NCBI RefSeq assembly: GCF_028657195.3
Contig: NZ_JANCPR020000014.1
Span: 62,001-126,000 of the forward strand
Length of the DNA: 64,000 nt
Direction of reading: 5' to 3'
DNA from: Streptomyces iconiensis
GTDB taxonomy: Bacteria > Actinomycetota > Actinomycetes > Streptomycetales > Streptomycetaceae
Shown here piece by piece: positions 24,809 through 31,710 of the stretch. The translations under genes and the position numbers were made by a program. The notes under the pieces are model-generated. The model was not told the DNA's origin. It was given only the letters and a program-made list of their open reading frames with translations, and made no database searches. Within the stretch, counting starts at the first letter, position 1. Every line of letters begins with the position of its first letter.

Positions 24809-24982
24809 TCACTCCCGTGACTCCCGCAGTTTGCGCAGCAGTTCGCGCTTCTGGGCCATCGGGTCCGCCGTACCGCCGGGCCCGTATCCGCCGGCGTTCC
24901 GGTTGCCGCGCATCTTCTTGCGCGACAGCTGTGAGCGCGTGCCCCCGACTCCCAGCATGTTGTCCGCTCGTCCCTTGCTCAT
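24809..24982 (-). CDS. DUF6243-family small protein (57 aa)
   Basis: A 57-residue basic protein beginning MSKGRADNMLGVGGTRSQLS and ending KRELLRKLRESRE. It matches the short, conserved streptomycete DUF6243 family in its MSK-start, LLGVGG motif and C-terminal basic helix. ATG 24982 has AAGGGAAG upstream at good spacing. Function unknown; high charge and size suggest nucleic-acid or ribosome contact (inference). It is divergent from the TetR gene. Confidence 0.8.
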   Translation of the reverse strand: MSKGRADNMLGVGGTRSQLSRKKMRGNRNAGGYGPGGTADPMAQKRELLRKLRESRE

Positions 24983-25065
24983 GGGCTTCCCTTCGATCGC
25001 CGGTACCTCACCGATGCATCGTCGATGCGTCGCCGAGACACCGCCGACACGTCACCGGTAAGGAA

Positions 25066-25088
25066 GAGCGAGACGCTGCGTCTCGCTC
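25066..25088. promoter_or_regulatory. Operator-like palindrome 1 upstream of TetR gene
   Basis: GAGCGAGACG-CTG-CGTCTCGCTC is a perfect 10-bp inverted repeat with a 3-bp centre. It shares the GAGACG...CGTCTC half-site and the 3-bp spacer with the longer palindrome at 25105, so both are probably bound by the same protein. It lies on the side of the divergent DUF6243 gene. Confidence 0.65.
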
Positions 25089-25104
25089 ACGGAACGAGCA
25101 TGGG

Positions 25105-25139
25105 CGAGACGAACCGTCTTGTCAAGACGGTTCGTCTCG
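25105..25139. promoter_or_regulatory. 35-bp operator palindrome in front of TetR gene
   Basis: CGAGACGAACCGTCTT (25105-25120), GTC, and the exact complement at 25124-25139 form a 16-bp perfect inverted repeat. It ends 25 bp before the TetR start and covers the -35 region, as expected for an autorepressor site. Each arm itself contains the smaller dyad AGACG...CGTCT, so two dimers could bind. Confidence 0.8.
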
Positions 25140-25152
25140 TCTCAGGCGCTGC

Positions 25153-25158
25153 TAGATT
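25153..25158 (+). promoter_or_regulatory. -10 box of a leaderless TetR transcript
   Basis: TAGATT lies 6 nt before the ATG at 25165, which would place the transcription start at the A of the ATG. A weak -35 (TTCGTC, 25131-25136) is inside the palindrome, 16 nt upstream. No Shine-Dalgarno is present. Confidence 0.5.
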
Positions 25159-25164
25159 CGGAAC

Positions 25165-25791
25165 ATGTCCACTCCACAGGCGGCCAGGACCGCGAAGGCC
25201 GCGCCCACCAAGACCCCGGACGCCTCCCGGCGCAGCCAGCGCTCCCGGCAGGCCATCCTCGACGCCAGCATGGAACTGGTCGGTGAGGTCGGCTACAACA
25301 GGCTGACCATCGAGGCCATCGCCTCCCGCGCGGGCGTCGGCAAGCAGACGATCTACCGCTGGTGGTCCTCCAAGGCCGCCGTGCTGCTCGACGCCTTCCT
25401 CTCGGTGGTCCACGACAACGGGTACGACAACGGCATCCCCGACACCGGCGACCTGGAGGCCGACCTCAAGGCCGTCCTGCGCGCCACCGCCGACGAGTTC
25501 ACCGACGCCGGGTTCGAGGCCCCCTACCGTGCCCTCGCCGTGGCCGGAGCCGCCGACGCCGAGCTGGCCCAGGAGTTCGTCGAGCGGCTCCAGGAGCCCG
25601 GCCTTGAGGTCTACATCCGCCGGCTGCGCCTGGCCCAGGAGGCGGGTCAGATCGCGGAGGACCTCGACCTGCACCTCGCCGTCGAACTGCTCCTCAGCCC
25701 CTTCCAGCAGCGCTGGCTCACCCGCTCGGGGCCCCTGACCTACGAGTTCACCGACCGGCTGGTCGAAATGGCCCTCCGCGCCTTCCGCTGA
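25165..25791 (+). CDS. TetR-family regulator
   Basis: A 208-residue repressor. The HTH occupies residues about 25-72 (RQAILDASMELVGEVGYNRL, then TIEAIASRAGVGKQTIYRWW), a textbook TetR_N domain. The C-terminal domain resembles TetR_C_11/AcrR-like ligand domains (YRALAVAGAADAELAQEF). A 17-residue Lys/Ala/Pro tail precedes the HTH. Two palindromes upstream are its likely operators, and the mRNA appears leaderless. The divergent gene across the operators encodes the DUF6243 protein; no efflux pump or enzyme is next to it, so the regulon target is unclear. Confidence 0.88.
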   Translation: MSTPQAARTAKAAPTKTPDASRRSQRSRQAILDASMELVGEVGYNRLTIEAIASRAGVGKQTIYRWWSSKAAVLLDAFLSVVHDNGYDNGIPDTGDLEADLKAVLRATADEFTDAGFEAPYRALAVAGAADAELAQEFVERLQEPGLEVYIRRLRLAQEAGQIAEDLDLHLAVELLLSPFQQRWLTRSGPLTYEFTDRLVEMALRAFR

Positions 25792-25820
25792 AGGGCGCGC
25801 TCTCCGGTCGCATGCTTTCC

Positions 25821-25867
25821 GCCGCCCGCCGCCCGCCGCCCGCCGCCCGTCGCCCGTCGCCCGTCGC
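25821..25867. repeat. 7-bp microsatellite in a convergent intergenic region
   Basis: Four copies of GCCGCCC (25821-25848) are followed by two of GTCGCCC and a partial one. It lies between the TetR stop (25791) and the GDPD stop (25874). It has the same 7-bp unit length as the array at 12892 but a different sequence. Confidence 0.85.
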
Positions 25868-25873
25868 AACGGC

Positions 25874-26737
25874 CTAGCGTGCGAGCGGTGCGCGGGACGA
25901 GGAGCGGGCGGCGAGCCGGCTGGGGACGTCCGTGACGATGCCTGCGCAGCCCAGCCGCAGCATGCGGTCGCGGTCGGACGGGGTGTTGACCGTGTGGGAC
26001 CACACGTGCCGGATGCCCGAGGCCACGGCCCTGCGCGCGTGGCGCGGGTGGGCGCGGTGGTCGACGCTGAGCACGTCCACGTTCCGCTTCCAGCGCTCGG
26101 GACGGTCGAGCCGCATCTGCCTCGCCGAGCGCCATACGGCCGTACGCAGCCCCATCTTGTGTGAGGTGACGGCCAGCCGCAGCCGGTTCGTCTGCACGTA
26201 CACCGAGCGCGTCAGCTTCCGCTCGCGCAGCGTCCTGGCCAGGTGGGGGAGCCCGGCGGGGTCTTTCAGCTCCAGTACGAGTCCCGCCCGTCCGCCGAAG
26301 CGGTCCAGGATCTCCGGGACCGTCGGCGGGCGCTCGCGGCGCCAGTTGCCGGGCAGGCCGGCCGGCGGGACGAGCCGTACCTTCTCCCAGCCCTTGCGGT
26401 CCAGCGCCTTGACCGGGCCCTTGCGGTTCGTCGTGCGGTCGAGGGTCGCGTCGTGCATCGCGACGAGCGTCCCGTCGCGCAGCACGCGGACGTCGATGTC
26501 GAGAAGGGACGCGTGCCCCCGTCTGTGGGTGGCGGTGAGGCCCTGCATGCTGTTCTCGGGCACCTCAAGGGCGCCGCCGCGATGTGCGATGTAGACGACG
26601 CGCGAGGGCCTGTCGGTGTGCGAAGCGGAAGCCGGAACCGGCGAGGCGTTCGCGGCTGCCGGAACCGGCGAGGCGTTCGCGGGGGCCGTGCCGAGCGCCA
26701 GGGACACCAGAGAGACGAGGACCGTCTTTGTGACCAT
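25874..26737 (-). CDS. Secreted glycerophosphodiester phosphodiesterase
   Basis: A 287-residue enzyme that splits glycerophosphodiesters to glycerol-3-phosphate and an alcohol. A Sec signal peptide is visible at residues 1-23 (VTKTVLVSLVSLALGTAPANA), then a Ser/Pro/Ala linker with two SPVPA repeats. The TIM-barrel GDPD domain has IAHRGG, the metal-binding pair LDIDVRVLRDGTLVAMHD, and LVLELK. ATG 26737 is chosen; an in-frame GTG is three codons upstream. The C-terminal third is shortened compared with GlpQ. Confidence 0.85.
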   Translation of the reverse strand: MVTKTVLVSLVSLALGTAPANASPVPAAANASPVPASASHTDRPSRVVYIAHRGGALEVPENSMQGLTATHRRGHASLLDIDVRVLRDGTLVAMHDATLDRTTNRKGPVKALDRKGWEKVRLVPPAGLPGNWRRERPPTVPEILDRFGGRAGLVLELKDPAGLPHLARTLRERKLTRSVYVQTNRLRLAVTSHKMGLRTAVWRSARQMRLDRPERWKRNVDVLSVDHRAHPRHARRAVASGIRHVWSHTVNTPSDRDRMLRLGCAGIVTDVPSRLAARSSSRAPLAR

Positions 26738-26956
26738 GCCCACCAAGCTAGATGCCTATATGAGGATTTGCCGGGCGGAGAGTCCGGCTGGGTGGCACGG
26801 TTGAGTGACGTGGTGGACCCCCGCGTACCGAACGGGGCGTGAAAGGGCGCAGGATAGAGGAGAGACATCCGTGTTCCGTGGATTCCGGCCTCAGCGTGCC
26901 TTATCGCTGCGTACCCTCGGAATGCACGGTTCCCGTGTAGCGGAGTGAGGCGGTAG

Positions 26957-27748
26957 ATGGAGAGCGAGAGCAGGATCGCCCAGTGGTTGCGCCGTAAGGC
27001 AGCACGCTCAGGCCCGGCCAAGGGGACCGGCACCCGCCGCTGGGGCGGCGCGCGCGGCGCGAACCCGGCAGCGGTGGCCGAGGCGGCACGCGACCGCGAG
27101 GCTCTCCTGCTCACGGCCGCGGCTGCGGGATTCCCGCTCGCGCCCGCCGCGCACCCTTCCGGATACGGCTGTTCCTGCGTACGCATCGGCTGTCCCACGC
27201 CGGGCAGGCACCCCGTCTCCTTCGCCTGGCAGACCCAGGCCACCACCGACCAGGCCCAGATCGAGCGGTGGCTGCGCGCCGAGCCGCAGGCGAACTTCAT
27301 CACCGCCACGGGCCGCAGCCATGACGTCCTCGATGTGCCCGTCGCTGCGGGACACGCGGCGCTGGAGCGGCTTGAGGCGGAGGAGCGGCAGACGAGTCCC
27401 GATCCGGCGGAGCCCGTTCTCGGCCCCGTCGCGCTCTCCGGACGCGACCGGATGCTCTTCTTCACCGCGACGCGGGGCACACCCGAGGACGAGGACGAGT
27501 GGTGGCCCTGCGAGCTGGACTGCCACCCCGAGACGCTGGACGAGCACCCGGGGCTGCGCTGGCACTGCCGGGGCAGCTATGTGCTGATGCCTCCCGCCGA
27601 GCTGCCGGACGGCGAGGAGGTCAGATGGCTCAGGTCCCCAGAGCCGGGCGCCACGCTGCCCGAGCCGCTGGTGCTGCTGGAGACGCTCTCGGAGTACGCC
27701 GTCAGCGTCGACAGCGCGGAGGAGCCGGCGCCCTGGCCCGTACGGTGA
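26957..27748 (+). CDS. Bifunctional primase/polymerase N-terminal domain protein
   Basis: A 263-residue cytoplasmic protein resembling the stand-alone Prim-Pol-type N-terminal domain proteins of Streptomyces. Recognisable are the zinc-like CSCVRIGCPTPGRHP after GYG, the sequence FAWQTQATTDQAQIERWLRAEP (split FAWQTQATTD/QAQIERWLRAEP), and LDVPVAAGHAALERLE where active enzymes carry the DxD metal site; here only one acid remains. Catalysis is therefore doubtful. ATG 26957 follows GTGAGG. No replication genes are near, so a regulatory role is as likely. Confidence 0.65.
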   Translation: MESESRIAQWLRRKAARSGPAKGTGTRRWGGARGANPAAVAEAARDREALLLTAAAAGFPLAPAAHPSGYGCSCVRIGCPTPGRHPVSFAWQTQATTDQAQIERWLRAEPQANFITATGRSHDVLDVPVAAGHAALERLEAEERQTSPDPAEPVLGPVALSGRDRMLFFTATRGTPEDEDEWWPCELDCHPETLDEHPGLRWHCRGSYVLMPPAELPDGEEVRWLRSPEPGATLPEPLVLLETLSEYAVSVDSAEEPAPWPVR

Positions 27749-27845
27749 GCGCGCGGCTCGTACGGTGAGCGCGGCGGCAGCCCGCACGTAAGGCAGTCAC
27801 GCGTAACGGCGAGCCACAGCAACGCCGCAACACCGCGCGCGCCGA

Positions 27846-27915
27846 CTGGAGTTCACGCCCGACGGGAGTTCACGCCCGAGGGGAGTTCACGCACCGACGG
27901 GAGTTCGCGCGTCGG
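27846..27915 (+). repeat. Four 17-18 bp tandem repeats
   Basis: Four copies of CGGGAGTTCACGCCCGA (the last two degenerate) lie just downstream of the 3' end of the minus-strand lipoprotein gene (27932). A second small direct repeat, GCTCGTACGGTGAGCGC, surrounds the stop of the gene ending at 27748. Confidence 0.8.
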
Positions 27916-27931
27916 TCAGAGCGCGTGCGCT

Positions 27932-28936
27932 CTACTCTCCGCGTGCCGCCGTCAGGCCCTCGATGCGGTTGAGGAAGGTGGTCTCGCCGCCTTCCCTCTC
28001 CGCGGGCACGCTGACGACCTGGGACGAGACGCGTTTGAACGTGACCGACTGCTTCGGCTTCCCCGTCATCAGCGCCTTGACCAGCGGGTTCTTGATCTTG
28101 GGCGTGTAGCCGCGCGGCAGCGTCTGCTTGTGGTGGTGGTGCGAGGCGAAGAAGACGAGGCCGCCGCCGTCCTTGGTGCGCAGCCCGAACGGTACGAACT
28201 GCGGTGGCTGCGCGGCCTGGTCGACGAACTCGTTGCGCACGCTCGTCTGCTTCTGCTGCTTCTCGCGCCGCTCCAGCAGCGCGCTCGTGTGCGGCCCTCC
28301 GGCGAACTCGTCGCCCGTGCCCTCCTGGAGGTAGCGCGTGTAGGTCCGGCTGAGCTTGCCCGGTGAGATGGCCAGCTTCGCGTCGCCGCCCGTCGGAACG
28401 GGCTTGACGTAACCGTCCTTGTCGCGCGCGAACTGCGGTATCTCGTCGGGCTGGAGCACCGAGAGATACGACGCCTTCCACGGGCCGTGCGCCCTGTCGC
28501 GCTGGAAGACGAAGAACCAGCGGCCCGAGCCCTTGCGGTTGCTCTTCGAGTCGGTGGCGAAGAACTTGGGCCAGCCCGCCTGCTTGGGGATCAGATAGCG
28601 GGTGTCCGTCAGTTCGAGGCGGTTGTAGTCCGGGTTGCCCTTCGGGTCGACCTTCTTGCGGGAGGTGAGCCCCGCCTGGTCTATGGCACCGAGCGCGCCG
28701 GACTCGATCTGGGCGTTCAGCCTGGCGTCGTAGGCGGTGTTGGCTCGGTTGTTCCTGGCCGTGAAGCTCTTGAGGACCTTCGCCGCCTCGTCCTTGCCGA
28801 CAGCGGGGATCACGGCCTTCTCGCCGTGCACCGTCATGCAGCCCGTCAGCGTCACGAGGAGTGCCGCCGCCGTGACCACGGCTGCGGGCCGCGCCAGCGG
28901 AGCCCTCAACGCCTGCAACCCCTTCACCTGTTCCAT
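27932..28936 (-). CDS. Putative lipoprotein (DUF8094-like)
   Basis: A 334-residue exported lipoprotein. The signal peptide has a hydrophobic core (AAVVTAAALLVTLTGC) with lipobox LTGC and the lipidated Cys33. The mature part is a mixed alpha/beta domain without catalytic motifs I recognise; it contains RWFFVFQRDRAHGPWKASYL and FASHHHHKQTLPRGY. This pattern is common in Streptomyces membrane-anchored proteins of unknown role. It diverges from the CDP-alcohol phosphotransferase gene over 129 bp and might belong to the same envelope pathway (weak inference). Confidence 0.75.
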   Translation of the reverse strand: MEQVKGLQALRAPLARPAAVVTAAALLVTLTGCMTVHGEKAVIPAVGKDEAAKVLKSFTARNNRANTAYDARLNAQIESGALGAIDQAGLTSRKKVDPKGNPDYNRLELTDTRYLIPKQAGWPKFFATDSKSNRKGSGRWFFVFQRDRAHGPWKASYLSVLQPDEIPQFARDKDGYVKPVPTGGDAKLAISPGKLSRTYTRYLQEGTGDEFAGGPHTSALLERREKQQKQTSVRNEFVDQAAQPPQFVPFGLRTKDGGGLVFFASHHHHKQTLPRGYTPKIKNPLVKALMTGKPKQSVTFKRVSSQVVSVPAEREGGETTFLNRIEGLTAARGE

Positions 28937-29065
28937 CCTCCCCGGTGCTGTCGCGCGAAGGCACCTTACCGCGCGGGGTCTGGCGCGGTGCGCGGTGGCT
29001 GACAGAGTATGCGCGGCAGGTGGGGCAGTTGGGCCGAGGGCCCGGTGAAGACCTTTGGGGGTCGC

Positions 29066-29794
29066 ATGAGCACGGAGACGGGCTTCGGCACGGCGCTGCG
29101 TCAGTTACGCACGGCGCAGAAGACGGCGAAGGGTGTCTCGCTCTACTCGCGGTACGTCAACCGCCCGGCAGGACGGGTGTGCGCCGCGGCTGCGTACCGC
29201 GTCGGGCTCAGCCCGAACCAGGTCACGCTGCTGAGCGCGGTGTGCAGCTTCGCCGGGATCGCCGCTATCGCGCTCGTACACCCCTCCTGGGGGCTCGGCG
29301 TATGTGTCTACCTCGCGCTCGCCTTCGGCTTCGCGCTCGACTCGGCCGACGGACAGCTCGCGCGGCTGCGCGGCGGGGGCAGCCCGGCGGGTGAGTGGCT
29401 CGACCATGTCGTCGACTGCGCCAAGATCGTGGCGCTGCACTCAGCCGTGCTGATCTCCTTCCACCGCTTCGCCGACCTTCCGGGAGACGGCTGGCTGCTG
29501 CTGCCGCTCGGCTTCCAGGCGGTGGCCGTACTGATCTTCTTCGGCGGTCTGCTCACCGACAAGCTGCGCGCGCCCCGTACCGCGGGGACCGCGCCACCGG
29601 CACCCTCGACGGCTCGGTCCCTGGCGCTGCTGCCCGTCGACTACGGCGTCTTCTGCGCCGTCTTCCTGCTGTTCGGCGGCGCGGGCCTCTTCCGCGCCGC
29701 CTACGCGCTGCTGTTCGGGTGCTACGCGCTCTTCCTCGTCGCCTTCCTCGCTAAATGGTTCCGGGAGCTTTCCTCGGAGCCGTCCCCCGGCTGA
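29066..29794 (+). CDS. CDP-alcohol phosphatidyltransferase family enzyme
   Basis: A 242-residue integral membrane enzyme that swaps CMP of a CDP-activated donor for an alcohol. The full signature D92xxDGxxARx8GxxxDxxxD117 is present (DSADGQLARLRGGGSPAGEWLDHVVD, given as DSADGQLAR...GEWLDHVVD), so it should be active. Six membrane segments surround it. ATG 29066 has GGGGGT upstream. It converges on, and overlaps by 44 bp, a CTP-dependent cytidylyltransferase gene that could make its CDP-activated donor. Together they may add phospho-glycerol, -inositol or a similar group to a lipid or glycan of the adjacent exopolysaccharide locus (inference). Confidence 0.85.
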   Translation: MSTETGFGTALRQLRTAQKTAKGVSLYSRYVNRPAGRVCAAAAYRVGLSPNQVTLLSAVCSFAGIAAIALVHPSWGLGVCVYLALAFGFALDSADGQLARLRGGGSPAGEWLDHVVDCAKIVALHSAVLISFHRFADLPGDGWLLLPLGFQAVAVLIFFGGLLTDKLRAPRTAGTAPPAPSTARSLALLPVDYGVFCAVFLLFGGAGLFRAAYALLFGCYALFLVAFLAKWFRELSSEPSPG

Positions 29795-30230
29795 CCGGCG
29801 CGGCGGCGGGTTCGGCGAGCGCGTCGAGGACACGGCGGAGCTGAGTACTGGACGTATGCATGGTGTAGGGGAAGTAGACGATCTCCACACCGACCGTACG
29901 GAAGTCCGCCTCCAGCCGGTCGCCCTTCGGCGTACCGCGCCAGTCGTCCCCCTTGAACAGCACGTCGAACCTGACCTGCTGCCACGTCTCCAGCTTGTCG
30001 GGAACGGTCTCCACGAACGCCGCGTCCACGAAGCGGACACTGCGCACGATCTGCAGTCGCTCCACGAGCGGGATCACGGGCGCACGCCCCTTGGCGCGTT
30101 CGGCCATCTCGTCCGAGACCACGCCCGCCACCAGGTAGTCGCACTTGGAACGGGCGTGCCGTAAGAGGTTCAGGTGCCCTACGTGGAACAGGTCGTAGGC
30201 GCCGGGCGCGTAGCCGACGGTATGGGTCAT
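29751..30230 (-). CDS. Glycerol-3-phosphate cytidylyltransferase-like nucleotidyltransferase
   Basis: A 159-residue TagD-like enzyme of the HxGH nucleotidyltransferase superfamily. HVGH at 16-19 (YDLFHVGHLNLLR) binds CTP; RSVRFVDAAFVE and DVLFKGDDWRGTPKG are typical of the cytidylyl branch, and TSSTQLRR replaces the RTEGISTT-type loop. ATG 30230 has a strong GGGGGGA site 6 nt upstream. Expected reaction: CTP plus an alcohol phosphate to a CDP-alcohol. It reads away from the glycosyltransferase gene at 30415 and into the CDP-alcohol transferase gene. Confidence 0.85.
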   Translation of the reverse strand: MTHTVGYAPGAYDLFHVGHLNLLRHARSKCDYLVAGVVSDEMAERAKGRAPVIPLVERLQIVRSVRFVDAAFVETVPDKLETWQQVRFDVLFKGDDWRGTPKGDRLEADFRTVGVEIVYFPYTMHTSSTQLRRVLDALAEPAAAPVSRGTAPRKAPGTI

Positions 30231-30414
30231 GCGTGTCCCCCCAGGACGGAAACCGGTGGTTGCGCGGCGCCACTCAAGGCCGCCGACGGGTGCGCGGGGC
30301 CCTCCCCGGCCCCGCGTCGGCTGAATGCAACCACAACGGCGCCGAAACGGGGACATGTTGGGGAAGCGATGTACGGCAGGCGCTAGGCTGCGCGAGGGGA
30401 ACGAGGGGGGACGT

Positions 30415-31710
30415 ATGGGGAAACACAGTGCTGCGCCCGCACGGCGTCTGGTGCTCGTATCGACGAATTACGCACCGGAGCAGGCGGGCATCGGCCCGTA
30501 CGCCACACAACTCGCCGAGCACTGGGCGGCACGCGGAGACCTGGACGTCCATGTGCTCGCCGGTATGCCGCACTATCCCGCATGGCGCACCGACCCCGCC
30601 TACGGGGGCAGATGGCGGGCGACCGAGGACCGCGCCGGCGTACGGGTGCACCGCCGCAGGCACACCGTGCCCGCCCGGCAGTCGGCCCTCAACAGGGCGC
30701 TGTACGAGGCGTCCATCCTCGCCCACGGCATTCTCGCGCCGCCCCGCACCGGCGGTGCTCCGGCCGCCGTCGTGGCCCAACTGCCCAGCCTGGCGGGCGG
30801 AGTTCTGGGCGCGCGCCTCGCGCGTCGAGCGGGCGTGCCCTTCGTGCCCGTCGTCCAGGACCTCATGGGCGCAGCTGCGGCGCAGAGCGGCATCAGGGGC
30901 GGGGGCAGGGCGGCGGCGCTCGCCGCATCCGTCGAACGGCGCGTCCTGGGCGCCGCCACCCTCGTCGGTGTCATCCACGAGAGCTTCGTGGACAGCGTCA
31001 CCGCCATGGGCGTGCCCCGCTCCTGCGTACGCACCGTGCCCAACTGGTCCCACATCGCCGGGTCCGCCAGGCCACGGGCCGCGACCCGGTCCCGCCTGGG
31101 CTGGGCGGAGGGCGAGACCGTCGTGCTGCACTCCGGCAACATGGGCCTCAAGCAGGGCCTCGACGTGCTCCTCGAAACGGCCAGGATCGCACCGGAGTTA
31201 CGGATCGTCCTCATGGGCGACGGCAACCAGCGCCGACGGCTCGCCGCGCTCGCCGAGCAGCTGCCCAACGCCGAGCTGCTGCCGCCGGCCGCCGAGGACG
31301 ACTTCCCCGACGTGCTGGCAGCGGCCGACATCCTGGCCGTCACCCAGCGCGCCTCCGTCCTCGACATGAGCGTCCCCTCCAAGCTCACCTCGTACTTCAC
31401 GGCGGGCCGTCCCGTCGCCGCCTCCGTCGCCGGAGGGGGCGGCACGGCAGGCGAGTTACGCGCGGCCGGGGCCGGCGTCCTCGTACCGCCCGAGGACCCC
31501 GGCGCCCTGGCCGAGGCGCTGCGGTCGCTGGCCGCCGACCCCGACAGGGCAGCGGCGCTCGGCGCCGCGGGACGCGCGTACGCCGAGGAACGCCTCGGCC
31601 GGGACGCCGCGCTGGCCCGTCTCACGGCGCTCCTCGACGAGGCCCTGGCCACGGCCGCACCGCACGCACTCACCGCACCACGCATGCCGGACAACAGGGC
31701 CGCCGCATGA
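30415..31710 (+). CDS. Glycosyltransferase family 4 protein
   Basis: A 431-residue GT-B enzyme. The N-terminal acceptor domain begins RLVLVSTNYAPEQAGIGPYA and contains HVLAGMPHYPAW, typical of WcaI-like colanic-acid transferases. The donor domain has VLHSGNMGLKQGLDVLLE, LRIVLMGDGNQ and the ADILAVTQRA...DMSVPSKLTSYFTAGRPV block (E replaced by S-K at the nucleotide site). ATG 30415 follows GAGGGGGG. It overlaps the next gene by ATGA, so both are co-translated. It opens the plus-strand part of the exopolysaccharide locus. Confidence 0.87.
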   Translation: MGKHSAAPARRLVLVSTNYAPEQAGIGPYATQLAEHWAARGDLDVHVLAGMPHYPAWRTDPAYGGRWRATEDRAGVRVHRRRHTVPARQSALNRALYEASILAHGILAPPRTGGAPAAVVAQLPSLAGGVLGARLARRAGVPFVPVVQDLMGAAAAQSGIRGGGRAAALAASVERRVLGAATLVGVIHESFVDSVTAMGVPRSCVRTVPNWSHIAGSARPRAATRSRLGWAEGETVVLHSGNMGLKQGLDVLLETARIAPELRIVLMGDGNQRRRLAALAEQLPNAELLPPAAEDDFPDVLAAADILAVTQRASVLDMSVPSKLTSYFTAGRPVAASVAGGGGTAGELRAAGAGVLVPPEDPGALAEALRSLAADPDRAAALGAAGRAYAEERLGRDAALARLTALLDEALATAAPHALTAPRMPDNRAAA

